NCBI GenBank assembly: GCA_003132865.1
Contig: PKYZ01000363.1
Span: 4,458-10,511 of the forward strand
From: Bryobacterales bacterium
GTDB taxonomy: Bacteria; Acidobacteriota; Terriglobia; Bryobacterales; Bryobacteraceae
Direction: 5' to 3'
Length of the DNA: 6,054 nucleotides
The translations under genes and the position numbers were made by a program. The notes below the pieces were generated by a model. The model was not told the DNA's origin. It saw only the letters and a list, made by a program, of their open reading frames with translations, and did not search any database. Positions 1 through 6,033 of this stretch are shown here, piece by piece; within the stretch, counting starts at the first letter, position 1, and each line of letters starts with the position of its first letter.

Positions 1-651
1 CAGGGCGGGCACGAACTGGAAATCCAGGTATTCCTTCCAGACGTGAAACGTGGTGACGAAGAAGTCGTAAACGCCCGCGATGGCGGTGGCCTGCAGCAGC
101 AGCTTGGCTTGCGAGCCGCCTTTTTCGCCGGTGACCAGAACCTCCGTGATGGCGGTGGCCTCGGGGTAGGGGAGCAGGCCATGCATGTCGCGCACGAAAT
201 AGCGGCGCAGGGGAATGAGGAACAGAATTCCCAGGCAGCCGCCGGCCAGGCAGATGAAGATGGTCTGGACCGGGTGCGGGTCGAGCTTCAGAATATAAAG
301 CGCCGGGAGAGTGAAGATGGCGCCCGCGACCACCGAGCCGGCCAGACCGCCGATGCCCGTGATGATGACGTTCTCCAGCAGGCTGGAGCGCCGTGGATAG
401 GCGCGCGCCAGGCCGATGGCCAGGATCGAGATGGGAATGGCCGCCTCCATCACTTGGCCTACCTTCAGGCCCGAGTATGCGGAGGCCACGGTGAAAATCA
501 CGCACAGGAACAGTCCCCAGCCCACCGAGCGCGCGGTGAGTTCGGGCAATGCGGCGGAGGCGGGAACCAGCGGATCGTAGGACGCGCCGGGTGGCAGCGG
601 CTTGTAGGCGTTCTCCGGGACGGTGGTGGTCGCGGTGGCGTTGGTCAACAC
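1..651 (-). CDS. OPT family oligopeptide transporter, N-terminal part (runs off left edge)
   Basis: Reading the minus strand from a GTG at 651-649 gives 217 uninterrupted codons to the left edge. The family is recognised from the N-terminal signature ENAYKPLPPG (residues 13-22), the AYSGLKVGQVMEAAIPISI block (about 58-76) and the PYPEATA motif (161-167). OPT proteins are inner-membrane secondary transporters that take up oligopeptides, or metal chelates in some branches; the substrate cannot be told from this part. Hydrophobic segments that look membrane-spanning lie near residues 43-62, 68-84, 93-121, 128-148 and 184-200. Known members are roughly 600-700 residues, so about two thirds is outside the window. 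No in-frame ATG exists near the start; GTG at 651 or TTG at 648 are the options and neither has a clear Shine-Dalgarno. Only 17 bases separate it from the stop of the upstream gene, suggesting one transcript and possibly translational coupling. The family call is firm; the start is less so. Confidence 0.9.
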   Translation of the reverse strand, partial: MLTNATATTTVPENAYKPLPPGASYDPLVPASAALPELTARSVGWGLFLCVIFTVASAYSGLKVGQVMEAAIPISILAIGLARAYPRRSSLLENVIITGIGGLAGSVVAGAIFTLPALYILKLDPHPVQTIFICLAGGCLGILFLIPLRRYFVRDMHGLLPYPEATAITEVLVTGEKGGSQAKLLLQATAIAGVYDFFVTTFHVWKEYLDFQFVPAL

Positions 652-668
652 CGTATCGTAATCGGATC

Positions 669-1331
669 TTACAGCAGCGGCAAGGTAGTGCTGCCGGCTG
701 GGCTGGTGAAGACCAATTCGAGCGAGCGAATGCGGCTGACCTTGCCGCGGTAAGGGAAATACAGGAACCCGCTCGTTGGTCCGTGGTGCTCGCCCTCGGG
801 CAAGGCAGCTTGGACCGCCAACTCCTCGGCCTTTACGGGTGGCTCTTTGTCCAGCCCGCTGGGGTTATCCTCAGGCACCCGCGGAGGCAGCCGCCCGGTC
901 TGAGCATTCGGATCGCCCGGAAAGCGCTCGACAGGCCGGGGCTGTCCCAGGACGACGGGGCCCAACGCGGCCACGGCGCGCGGACCGTTCTCCATATCCG
1001 GATACTTCAGCGAGTCTGCCACGATTTCCGGGCCTTGGGGCGTGAGCGCTTGCTTACGGCCATTCACGCGCAAGCTGAAATGGCCGGCATTCACCAGGAG
1101 GGTTGCGCCGTTGGCGGGGTAGAGCGCTACTTCCACCACTAGGTAGTCCTTGGCGATGAACATCTCGCGGCCGCTGGAGAAGCTGTGCACCAGGTACTCC
1201 GCGCCGATCGACAGTTTCTCCAGCTTGGCACGCACCGGGTAATCCTGCTCGGAGGCTTTCGGAGTCGTGCCATACTGGGCCGCTAGCGTGGCCACCAGGG
1301 CCGGAAGCAAAAGGGCAACGCGGTAAGCCAT
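669..1331 (-). CDS. Secreted protein of unknown function, upstream of the OPT transporter
   Basis: This encodes 220 residues that I do not recognise as a named family. ATG at 1331 is preferred over the longer open frame to 1433 because it puts a convincing signal peptide at the N-terminus: MAYRV, then a hydrophobic stretch LLLPALVATLAA, with likely cleavage after Ala18 (LAA-QYG). The mature part has an N-terminal region of alternating hydrophobic residues (about 58-105, around YLVVEVALYP and HFSLRVNG), a Pro-rich variable middle (about 130-170), and a C-terminal strand-like part containing FLYFPYRGK (189-197) and SLELVF (203-208). This layout suggests a beta-sandwich with a disordered insert, which is inference only. 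No membrane anchor, lipobox or catalytic motif is visible, so a periplasmic or secreted location is likely. The stop (TAA, 671-669) lies 17 bases before the transporter start, so it may be an accessory protein. No strong Shine-Dalgarno is seen. Confidence 0.75.
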   Translation of the reverse strand: MAYRVALLLPALVATLAAQYGTTPKASEQDYPVRAKLEKLSIGAEYLVHSFSSGREMFIAKDYLVVEVALYPANGATLLVNAGHFSLRVNGRKQALTPQGPEIVADSLKYPDMENGPRAVAALGPVVLGQPRPVERFPGDPNAQTGRLPPRVPEDNPSGLDKEPPVKAEELAVQAALPEGEHHGPTSGFLYFPYRGKVSRIRSLELVFTSPAGSTTLPLL

Positions 1332-1489
1332 GCATCTATTATTATGCGCTCGCCGGGCTTGGCTAGAAGCATCTCGTGTAGAAGTACAAGACGGGCAGCA
1401 CCCTATACCGGGCGCTCCCGGCGAGCCTTGCACGTTGAAGCTGGCAAGCGAATCTGGTTGATTGACGGCGATCGTCGTTCGGGATCAGA
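1332..1489. promoter_or_regulatory. Divergent intergenic region, presumed promoters for both flanking genes
   Basis: These 158 bases separate two genes that point away from each other, so promoters for both should lie here. On the minus strand a TA-rich patch (CATAATAATAG, about 1339-1349) just before the 1331 ATG could be a -10 element, which would make that transcript nearly leaderless; no good -35 pairs with it. A small inverted repeat CCGGG-CGCT-CCCGG sits at 1408-1421. I see no convincing sigma-70 pair for the plus-strand gene. The regulatory role comes from gene arrangement, not from a recognised motif. Confidence 0.35.
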
Positions 1490-2680
1490 ATGAAACATGA
1501 CCACCCCCGGTTGTTGCACACAACTGGCGGGCCACCGTTGACGGCGCGTCTCCTTCTCACTGGTTACGCCTCAGCGCAACCACCACCGCTAACGCTGACC
1601 CTGCTCTGCGAAGGCCTGGCCGATCCGAACGGTTTGGTAATCGGCGGCGGCGGTGTCCTCTATGGGACCACCAACGCAGGCGGAGGCATTGACCAAGCGT
1701 ACTCGCTGACCCCGCCGGTGTCTCCAGGCGCGCCTTGGACTTACACTGTGCTCCACAATTTCGCGGGCGCCGACGGCGCCCTTCCCACCGGCGTTTTGGC
1801 GATTGGCAGGGGCGGGGTGCTTTACGGCGTCACGCACCTCGGCGGAGGCGGCAACTGCTACCCCGAGGGTTGTGGCGTGGTGTACGCGTTGATTCCGCCG
1901 GCGTCTTCAGGCGGCACTTGGAGCTTCAGGGTGCCCTACAGGTTTATGACTGACGCCAGTTCTCGTCCCGCAGGTGTGGTGGTCGGGGCTGGAGGAGTGC
2001 TTTACGGATCCACGACCTACGGTCATGGCACCTTGTTCTCGTTGACCCCGCCGGCGTCTCCAGGCGCGGCTTGGACTTACGCTCAGCTCTACAGCTTCAC
2101 AGGCGGCAGCGGCGGGGCAGGCTACGGCACAGTGTTCGCCCTGGCGCCGCCGGCCTCTCCAGGCGGCTCCTGGACCATAGCAGTGCTGTACCGTTTCACG
2201 GGTGGCAGCAGCGGCGTTAGCCCTTCCGGTGTGGTGATCGGCAAGGACGGAGTGTTGTACGGCGTCATGGCACAGGGCGGGAATCCCTCTTGTTCTACTA
2301 CTTACCTCAGCGGCTGCGGCACCGTGTTCGCCGTAGCGCCGCCGAGCTCGCCTGGCGGCCCCTGGGTCTTCAGGACGCTCTACAGCTTCACGGGCGGCAA
2401 CGACGGGTCCAATCCCTCAGGCGTTGTGATCGGTAAGAACGGGGGGCTTGTCGGCACGGCTTCTCTCGGCGGACCTTCGGTCTATAATGGGACGGTATTC
2501 TCTTTGACCCCGCCAGACTCTCCGGGCGGCTCTTGGACCGAAACAACCGTTACGGTTTCCCTGGCATATCCAACGGCACCAATCCTGGAGATGTGGTGTT
2601 TGGGGCCGATGGCGCGCTACAGGGCACGGTCGGCAATGACGCAGGCTGTGAGACCGGGTGTAGCGGAGTGTTCTCGCTGA
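1490..2680 (+). CDS. GloVer (Gloeo_Verruco) tandem-repeat protein, apparently frameshifted near its 3' end
   Basis: The 396-residue product is made of Gly-rich repeats with two recurring motifs. One is G-GVLYG-T (near residues 54-60, 109-115, 169-175, 254-259, with a degenerate copy at 318-323). The other is L-PP-SPGG-W (starting near 73, 134, 185, 218, 282, 339), followed by LY-F-GG-G. This matches the Gloeo_Verruco repeat family (TIGR03803), which is abundant in Acidobacteriota and Verrucomicrobiota, is thought to be exported, and has no established function. ATG 1490 is the first start after an in-frame TGA (1463-1465). The N-terminus is a poor signal peptide: the hydrophobic core is only about LLLTGYASA, although ASA-Q (28-30) would suit signal peptidase. 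From residue about 354 the reading loses the repeat pattern (Trp, Met, Arg, Cys-rich tail), while another frame resumes it, indicating a one-base loss near 2549-2551. The gene may be decaying. Confidence 0.8.
   Translation: MKHDHPRLLHTTGGPPLTARLLLTGYASAQPPPLTLTLLCEGLADPNGLVIGGGGVLYGTTNAGGGIDQAYSLTPPVSPGAPWTYTVLHNFAGADGALPTGVLAIGRGGVLYGVTHLGGGGNCYPEGCGVVYALIPPASSGGTWSFRVPYRFMTDASSRPAGVVVGAGGVLYGSTTYGHGTLFSLTPPASPGAAWTYAQLYSFTGGSGGAGYGTVFALAPPASPGGSWTIAVLYRFTGGSSGVSPSGVVIGKDGVLYGVMAQGGNPSCSTTYLSGCGTVFAVAPPSSPGGPWVFRTLYSFTGGNDGSNPSGVVIGKNGGLVGTASLGGPSVYNGTVFSLTPPDSPGGSWTETTVTVSLAYPTAPILEMWCLGPMARYRARSAMTQAVRPGVAECSR
1634..2650 (+). repeat. Degenerate tandem GloVer repeats at DNA level
   Basis: The coding repeats have an irregular period: the L-PP-SPGG-W motif recurs at intervals of about 61, 51, 33, 64 and 57 residues. 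The short 33-residue interval (residues 185 to 218) lacks the G-GVLYG-T half that every other unit carries, so about half a repeat seems to have been lost in frame near 2105-2125. Some copies are close at DNA level: 1703-1744 and 2039-2080 differ at 3 of 42 positions, by my own alignment. Confidence 0.7.
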
Positions 2681-3041
2681 CAAAATAAGGTCCGGCGGAA
2701 ACTGGACCAGGAAGTGGCAGGTTCCTCGACCCGCGTCCTCCGCGGTCTGCCACTGGCGAATCGGCGCCGCCCGCTCCAGCGCTAGGAAGGCACGCCGCGC
2801 TCGACCATCGCCAAAGCGAAATCCGAAGCACCCTGCCGTGGTGGGGCAGGCGGATTCGCATGCCTTCCGGCTTACGCGACCCGTCGCACTTGGAGATGAT
2901 GGCAGCCACTTCCGGAGACCGTCTCAGCCGTATCAGCATGATTTCCTCAAGCAACCGGATCGCGTTGTCGAGTTCTGTGCGGCGGTGCTGGAGCTTCAGA
3001 AGTTGTGCATTCGGGGGAGGACACGAGCGTTGTGTCGACAT
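2550..3041 (-). CDS. Doubtful small ORF with coiled-coil-like N-terminus, possibly a gene remnant
   Basis: A 163-codon minus-strand frame opens with ATG at 3041. Two purine-rich Shine-Dalgarno candidates precede it: GAGAG four bases upstream and GGAGG fourteen bases upstream. Residues about 14-45 (LLKLQHRRTELDNAIRLLEE and on) read like a genuine amphipathic helix with heptad-spaced leucines, followed by RLRRSPEVAAIIS. After about residue 65 the composition becomes rich in Ser, Pro, Gly and Arg, and the last 45 codons lie antisense to the GloVer gene, so that part is unlikely to be real. The first 60 or so codons may be a true short gene or the start of a broken one. I do not recognise a family. 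If real, its promoter would lie in the AT-rich stretch at 3060-3180. Confidence 0.25.
   Translation of the reverse strand: MSTQRSCPPPNAQLLKLQHRRTELDNAIRLLEEIMLIRLRRSPEVAAIISKCDGSRKPEGMRIRLPHHGRVLRISLWRWSSAACLPSAGAGGADSPVADRGGRGSRNLPLPGPVSAGPYFVSENTPLHPVSQPASLPTVPCSAPSAPNTTSPGLVPLDMPGKP
2551..2688 (+). pseudogene. Out-of-frame C-terminal end of the GloVer-repeat protein
   Basis: Reading from TAC at 2551 (one base back from the main frame) gives YGFPGISNGTNPGDVVFGA and then DGALQGTVGND, a Cys-containing stretch CETGC, and SGVFSLTK before TAA at 2686-2688. This restores every expected element of the next repeat: Y-F-G--NGTNP-G-VV, G-DGAL-GT, and GVFSLT. The in-frame tail of the main ORF has none of them. 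A missing base in the codon GTT at 2549-2551 explains the two halves. It could be a real mutation or a sequencing or assembly error; programmed frameshifting is unlikely because no slippery heptamer is obvious. Confidence 0.75.
2713..2754. terminator. Strong hairpin downstream of the GloVer gene, possible terminator
   Basis: AGTGGCAG (2713-2720) and CTGCCACT (2747-2754) are perfect 8-base inverted complements. Inside them ACC/GGT and GCG/CGC can pair further around the loop TCCTC (2736-2740), with a bulged C and an unpaired 5' stretch at 2721-2728. The structure begins 25 bases after the restored stop codon, where a terminator would sit. No T-run follows, so it is not a classical intrinsic terminator. 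An intergenic repeat element or RNA-stabilising stem is equally possible. Confidence 0.35.
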
Positions 3042-3135
3042 TGTTCTCTCAGCAGCCTCCAGAGAGTAGCGTAAGAGTACTCCTATACTGTCTAGTGGTA
3101 ACCCTAGATTTAACCGAATACAAAGCCCTATATAA

Positions 3136-3152
3136 ACCCCCCATTTGGGGGT
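3136..3152 (-). terminator. C-run/G-run hairpin downstream of the S9 peptidase gene
   Basis: ACCCCC and GGGGGT flank a short CATTT loop, giving a 5-6 bp all-GC stem. On the minus strand it lies about 75 bases after the peptidase stop codon and is followed by GTTTATATAG, a weak T-rich tract. It may end the peptidase transcript. The imperfect U-tract keeps confidence low; if the ORF at 3041 is real, the hairpin would instead sit in the upstream region of that gene. Confidence 0.3.
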
Positions 3153-3227
3153 ATCGGCACAACTCTTTTGTGGGTATGGGTCGCGACTCCGTCGGCTTCC
3201 TACCGCAGTCCCCTCTGCAAAGTGTTT

Positions 3228-5894
3228 CTATTCCGACAATTCCGCCGTCACCGTGGCGCCACCCATCTCGGGCATCACGGCCGAAAACTTGACCGGCTTG
3301 CGCGATTCCTTGGCGATCCAAACGGTGATTTTCTCGGCGCCGCCATCTCCAGCCACGACCTCCACCTTGAACGCGTCAAAGCTCCCTGCCGGTACGGTAA
3401 CCTTCTCCGATCCCGCGACTTGCAACTGCATCACCTTTTCCTTCTGCTTCTGCACGTCGAAGGTCCGGAAGGCCGTTGTATATCCTTCCGCCAGCGGCAG
3501 GCATGCGAGCACTGCGGGCGCGGCCGACACCTCGGGGAAAACGGGACCGCTCATGTCCACCGCGATGGGTTTGTCTCCGCCGCTCATCTTCATCGATCCG
3601 GTGGCCTTGTTGTCCTGAAACGCCAGTTCGATCGCTATCGGGCCCTGGTGAATCGACCGCTTGCGCACCATCAGCGTATCGTTGTCCAGCACGAACACGT
3701 CGGTAGCCTCGCCCATCGGCGAGTTCATTCGATTCGTCACCGTCCAGGCGCCGCCTTCCGCCTTGATCTCGTTAGCCATGGTCAACGGGATCGACTGCGC
3801 GCCCATTTGGATCGTCACCTTGTATTTGTACACCCCAGGCTGCAGCGGCGTGGCAATCTTTGGCAGGCTCGCCGATCCGGCATCGGTCTTGCGCGCCAGC
3901 ACTACGGTCTTCGGATCCACGGTGATCTCCTTCAGCCTGGTGGCCACCTCCGGCGTCATGTCCTCCTGATAGCGCCCGCCCAAATAGTGCGCGAAAAACT
4001 TCTCCGCGGCGGCGAACATCGCCATGTTGTTTACCGGACGCGCGAACCCGTGGCCCTCATCCGGCGCTACCAGGTACTCCACCGGGAATCCCCTGTCGCG
4101 CAGGGCGATCACGATCTGGTCCGACTCCGCCTTGTTTACCCGAGGGTCGTTGGCGCCCTGCACCACCATCAGCGGCGTCTTGATCTTGGCCGCCGAATTC
4201 AGCGGCGATTGCCGCTGCAACTGCGCCTTGCCTTCCGGCGCGCCCGGATCGCCCATGCGCTGGTAGAACATCTTGCGGACCGGCTCCCAATATGGCGGAA
4301 TCGAGTCCAGCAGCGTAATCAGGTTGGAAGGGCCCACAATCGACACCGCCGCCGCATACAAGTCCGGCGTGAACGCCACGCCCGCCAGCGTCGCATAGCC
4401 GCCATAAGACCCGCCCACGATGCCCGTGCGCTTGGGGTCCGCGATGCCCTTCGCCGCCAGGTATTTCGCGCCCCACGTCAAATCGTCCTGCATCTTATCG
4501 CCCCACTGGCGGTTGCCGGCGTTCAGAAATTTCTTTCCATATCCCGTGGACGCCCGGAAGTTGGGCTCCAGCACGGCGTAGCCGCGGTTCGCGAAGAACT
4601 GCGCCAGGCCGTTGTACCCCCACATGTCGCGTCCCCAAGGCCCGCCGTGCGGAAGAATGAGCGTGGGCAGGTTCTTGGCCGGCACGCCTTTCGGCAGCGT
4701 CAGGTATGCCGGAATCTCCAGCCCGTCGGAGGATTCGTAGCGAATCGCTTCCATGCGCGCCAAGTCCTGCCGCGGCAGCTTCTCGCGGATCTTGTATTGC
4801 GGCGTCAGCTTCCTGGATTGCCGATCGAAGAGATACGTCTCGCCCGGTTCGGTGTCGGAGTTTGCCGAGATCAGCCAAAGCTGCTCATCGCGCGTGTGGG
4901 AGTTGAAATTGATTTCAGCGTCCGGCAGCTTGCCCTGCAGGAACGTGTAGTCCGCTTCGAAAGTTTTGTCCTTCCAGTAAGTGCGTCTCTTGTCGTACTG
5001 GTAAACCGTGGCGATGAGCTGGTCGCTGACCTCGGAGAACTGCGCGGATCCAAAATCGACGCGGTTTTCGGGATCCCGTTCGACCAGTTCTTCCTTGCCC
5101 GTCTCCGCGTCCATCAGGACCAGCTTCTCGAAGTTCTCGCCCGCGCCCTTGTTGGTCTGCAGGTAGAAACGCTTGCCGTCCTTGTGAAACCGGACCGGCG
5201 CGCACGTCTCCAGCACATCGCAAGAATAGATCTTCGTGAACCTTTTATCGTCCACGCGCAGGATCTCGGTATCGCCGTTATCGGCCGACCGCGTCGCCAG
5301 GCGCAACTGGTCCTTCAGATCGAAGATCCAGCCCGTGATGCGGTCCGTGTTCTGCCGCAGGAGTGTGCGCTCGCCGGTGGATATGCGCACCTTGTACAGA
5401 TCGTGCCACGACTTGTCCCGATCGTTCAGACCCACGTAGATGATATCGGGCTCGCTGCGCGGCACTTCATAAGGCACGGCCCGCACTCCTTTGACGTCCG
5501 TCAGGTTGCGCGCCGCGGGCACTTCCGCGGGCGCCGCCGGAGCTTCCGCCGGATTCACCGCGTAGACGTTGTAGTTCTCGTCCCCCAGCTTGTCCTGCGC
5601 GTACAGCACGTACTTGCCGTCCCGGCTCCAGAAATACTGCGAGATGGGACGCTTCGTGTCGTTGGTAATAGGCTTGGCCGAATCGAAAGGCGCGGCGGTC
5701 TCCTTGACCCAGATATTGCGCGTCTTGTTCAACGGCTTCAGAAAGGCGATGTACTTGCCATCCGGCGAGATTTGCGCCCCCGCGATTTCGGGGTCGCCGA
5801 AGAATAACTCGCGATCGATCAGCGGCGGCTGCTGCGCGGCAGCCGGCGCAAGGAACAGCAGGGCGCTTACGGAAAGCCTGGTCAAAGAAGTCAT
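3228..5894 (-). CDS. Secreted S9 family (prolyl oligopeptidase-type) peptidase with C-terminal DUF3108-like domain
   Basis: This complete 888-residue serine peptidase probably cleaves short peptides outside the cytoplasm. ATG 5894 gives a clear signal peptide: MTSLTR, a hydrophobic core to about residue 17, and cleavage near AAA-QQ (18-22). Residues about 25-375 form the N-terminal beta-propeller, with PD40-like strands ISPDGKYIAFL (42-52) and WSRDGKYVLY (89-98). Cys225 and Cys231 could form a disulfide. The alpha/beta hydrolase domain (about 385-640) has the oxyanion-hole motif HGGPWGRD (416-423), the nucleophile Ser496 in GGSYGG, Asp583 in GANDPRV and His615 in DEGHGF, so the catalytic triad is intact. 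Relatives of this S9 type usually end shortly after the conserved LGGRYQE...EITVDPKTV stretch (638-664). Here about 220 residues follow, with VPAGSFDAFKVE (834-845) and W-AKESRKPVKF (859-870) typical of DUF3108-like domains. Exact substrate is unknown. It appears to be transcribed alone, and no strong Shine-Dalgarno is visible. Confidence 0.95.
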   Translation of the reverse strand: MTSLTRLSVSALLFLAPAAAQQPPLIDRELFFGDPEIAGAQISPDGKYIAFLKPLNKTRNIWVKETAAPFDSAKPITNDTKRPISQYFWSRDGKYVLYAQDKLGDENYNVYAVNPAEAPAAPAEVPAARNLTDVKGVRAVPYEVPRSEPDIIYVGLNDRDKSWHDLYKVRISTGERTLLRQNTDRITGWIFDLKDQLRLATRSADNGDTEILRVDDKRFTKIYSCDVLETCAPVRFHKDGKRFYLQTNKGAGENFEKLVLMDAETGKEELVERDPENRVDFGSAQFSEVSDQLIATVYQYDKRRTYWKDKTFEADYTFLQGKLPDAEINFNSHTRDEQLWLISANSDTEPGETYLFDRQSRKLTPQYKIREKLPRQDLARMEAIRYESSDGLEIPAYLTLPKGVPAKNLPTLILPHGGPWGRDMWGYNGLAQFFANRGYAVLEPNFRASTGYGKKFLNAGNRQWGDKMQDDLTWGAKYLAAKGIADPKRTGIVGGSYGGYATLAGVAFTPDLYAAAVSIVGPSNLITLLDSIPPYWEPVRKMFYQRMGDPGAPEGKAQLQRQSPLNSAAKIKTPLMVVQGANDPRVNKAESDQIVIALRDRGFPVEYLVAPDEGHGFARPVNNMAMFAAAEKFFAHYLGGRYQEDMTPEVATRLKEITVDPKTVVLARKTDAGSASLPKIATPLQPGVYKYKVTIQMGAQSIPLTMANEIKAEGGAWTVTNRMNSPMGEATDVFVLDNDTLMVRKRSIHQGPIAIELAFQDNKATGSMKMSGGDKPIAVDMSGPVFPEVSAAPAVLACLPLAEGYTTAFRTFDVQKQKEKVMQLQVAGSEKVTVPAGSFDAFKVEVVAGDGGAEKITVWIAKESRKPVKFSAVMPEMGGATVTAELSE

Positions 5895-5938
5895 ACGATT
5901 GTGTCCGTACTCTTGAGGTTGCGCTCCGCCGCGCGGCT

Positions 5939-5944
5939 TGTCAA
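5939..5944 (-). promoter_or_regulatory. Candidate -35 element for the S9 peptidase
   Basis: The minus strand reads TTGACA, a perfect sigma-70 -35 hexamer, 45 bases before the peptidase ATG. It lies in a short palindrome GCTTG-T-CAAGC (5936-5946). The expected -10 position holds CAACCT, a poor match, so any promoter would be weak or activator-dependent, or the hexamer is a chance occurrence. Confidence 0.2.
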
Positions 5945-5983
5945 GCGCTCGATGAAGTGGTAATGCTGCAAGAATTCGCGGGG

Positions 5984-5999
5984 CAGACCCCCTGGTCTG
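5984..5999. repeat. Short hairpin CAGACC/GGTCTG
   Basis: CAGACC (5984-5989) and GGTCTG (5994-5999) form a perfect 6-bp stem around CCCT. It sits about 90 bases upstream of the peptidase and 34 bases before the MQESYRE start. It may be an intergenic repeat element or part of a structured RNA. Only one copy is present in this window. Confidence 0.35.
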
Positions 6000-6033
6000 G
6001 ATAGCGCCGGGATAAACGGCATGGAGTAGCGAA

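Larger units (their letters stand above)
2689..3227. other. 539-bp intergenic region between convergent genes
   Basis: The region lies between the 3' ends of the plus-strand GloVer gene and the minus-strand peptidase. It holds the hairpin at 2713-2754, the doubtful minus-strand ORF starting at 3041, and an AT-rich stretch at about 3060-3180 that stands out from the GC-rich surroundings and contains the C5/G5 hairpin at 3136-3152. I see no tRNA, rRNA, CRISPR repeat or transposase remnant in it. Confidence 0.6.
5895..6033. other. Intergenic region upstream of the S9 peptidase
   Basis: The 139 bases upstream of the peptidase contain a perfect -35 hexamer on the minus strand, a hairpin at 5984-5999, and the leader of a possible plus-strand ORF. 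A second short inverted repeat GCCG/CGGC (6006-6009 and 6017-6020) lies close to that leader. If the ORF belongs to a group II intron, part of this region may be intron RNA and not ordinary intergenic DNA; the boundary cannot be placed from sequence alone. Confidence 0.4.

Noticed and set aside
43..753. Plus-strand open frame of 236 codons at the left end
   Set aside because: It is antisense to the OPT transporter. Its Gly/Arg/Gln-rich product has no recognisable features, while the minus strand gives clear OPT motifs.
549..1142. Plus-strand open frame of 197 codons
   Set aside because: It lies antisense to the secreted protein gene and the transporter start; Arg-rich composition with no motif.
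1332..1433. N-terminal extension of the minus-strand secreted protein to ATG 1433
   Set aside because: The extra 34 residues are Cys/Ser/Arg-rich and would bury the signal peptide that begins at ATG 1331.
1634..2650. Regularly spaced repeats considered as a CRISPR array
   Set aside because: The repeats are in-frame coding units of about 50-64 residues with diverged sequence, matching GloVer protein repeats, not short identical repeats with unique spacers.
2417..2683. Minus-strand 88-codon frame inside the GloVer gene
   Set aside because: Shadow of the repeat-coding strand; no start signal and a composition dominated by Arg and Ser.
3060..3180. Possible tRNA gene in the AT-rich intergenic stretch
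   Set aside because: No cloverleaf could be drawn; there is no T-loop GGTTCGAATCC-like motif or matching acceptor stem.
3168..5807. Plus-strand open frame of 879 codons antisense to the peptidase
   Set aside because: Its product is dominated by Arg, His, Leu and Val with no domain, as expected from reading a GC-rich gene on the opposite strand. The minus-strand frame has a signal peptide, propeller motifs and a full catalytic triad.
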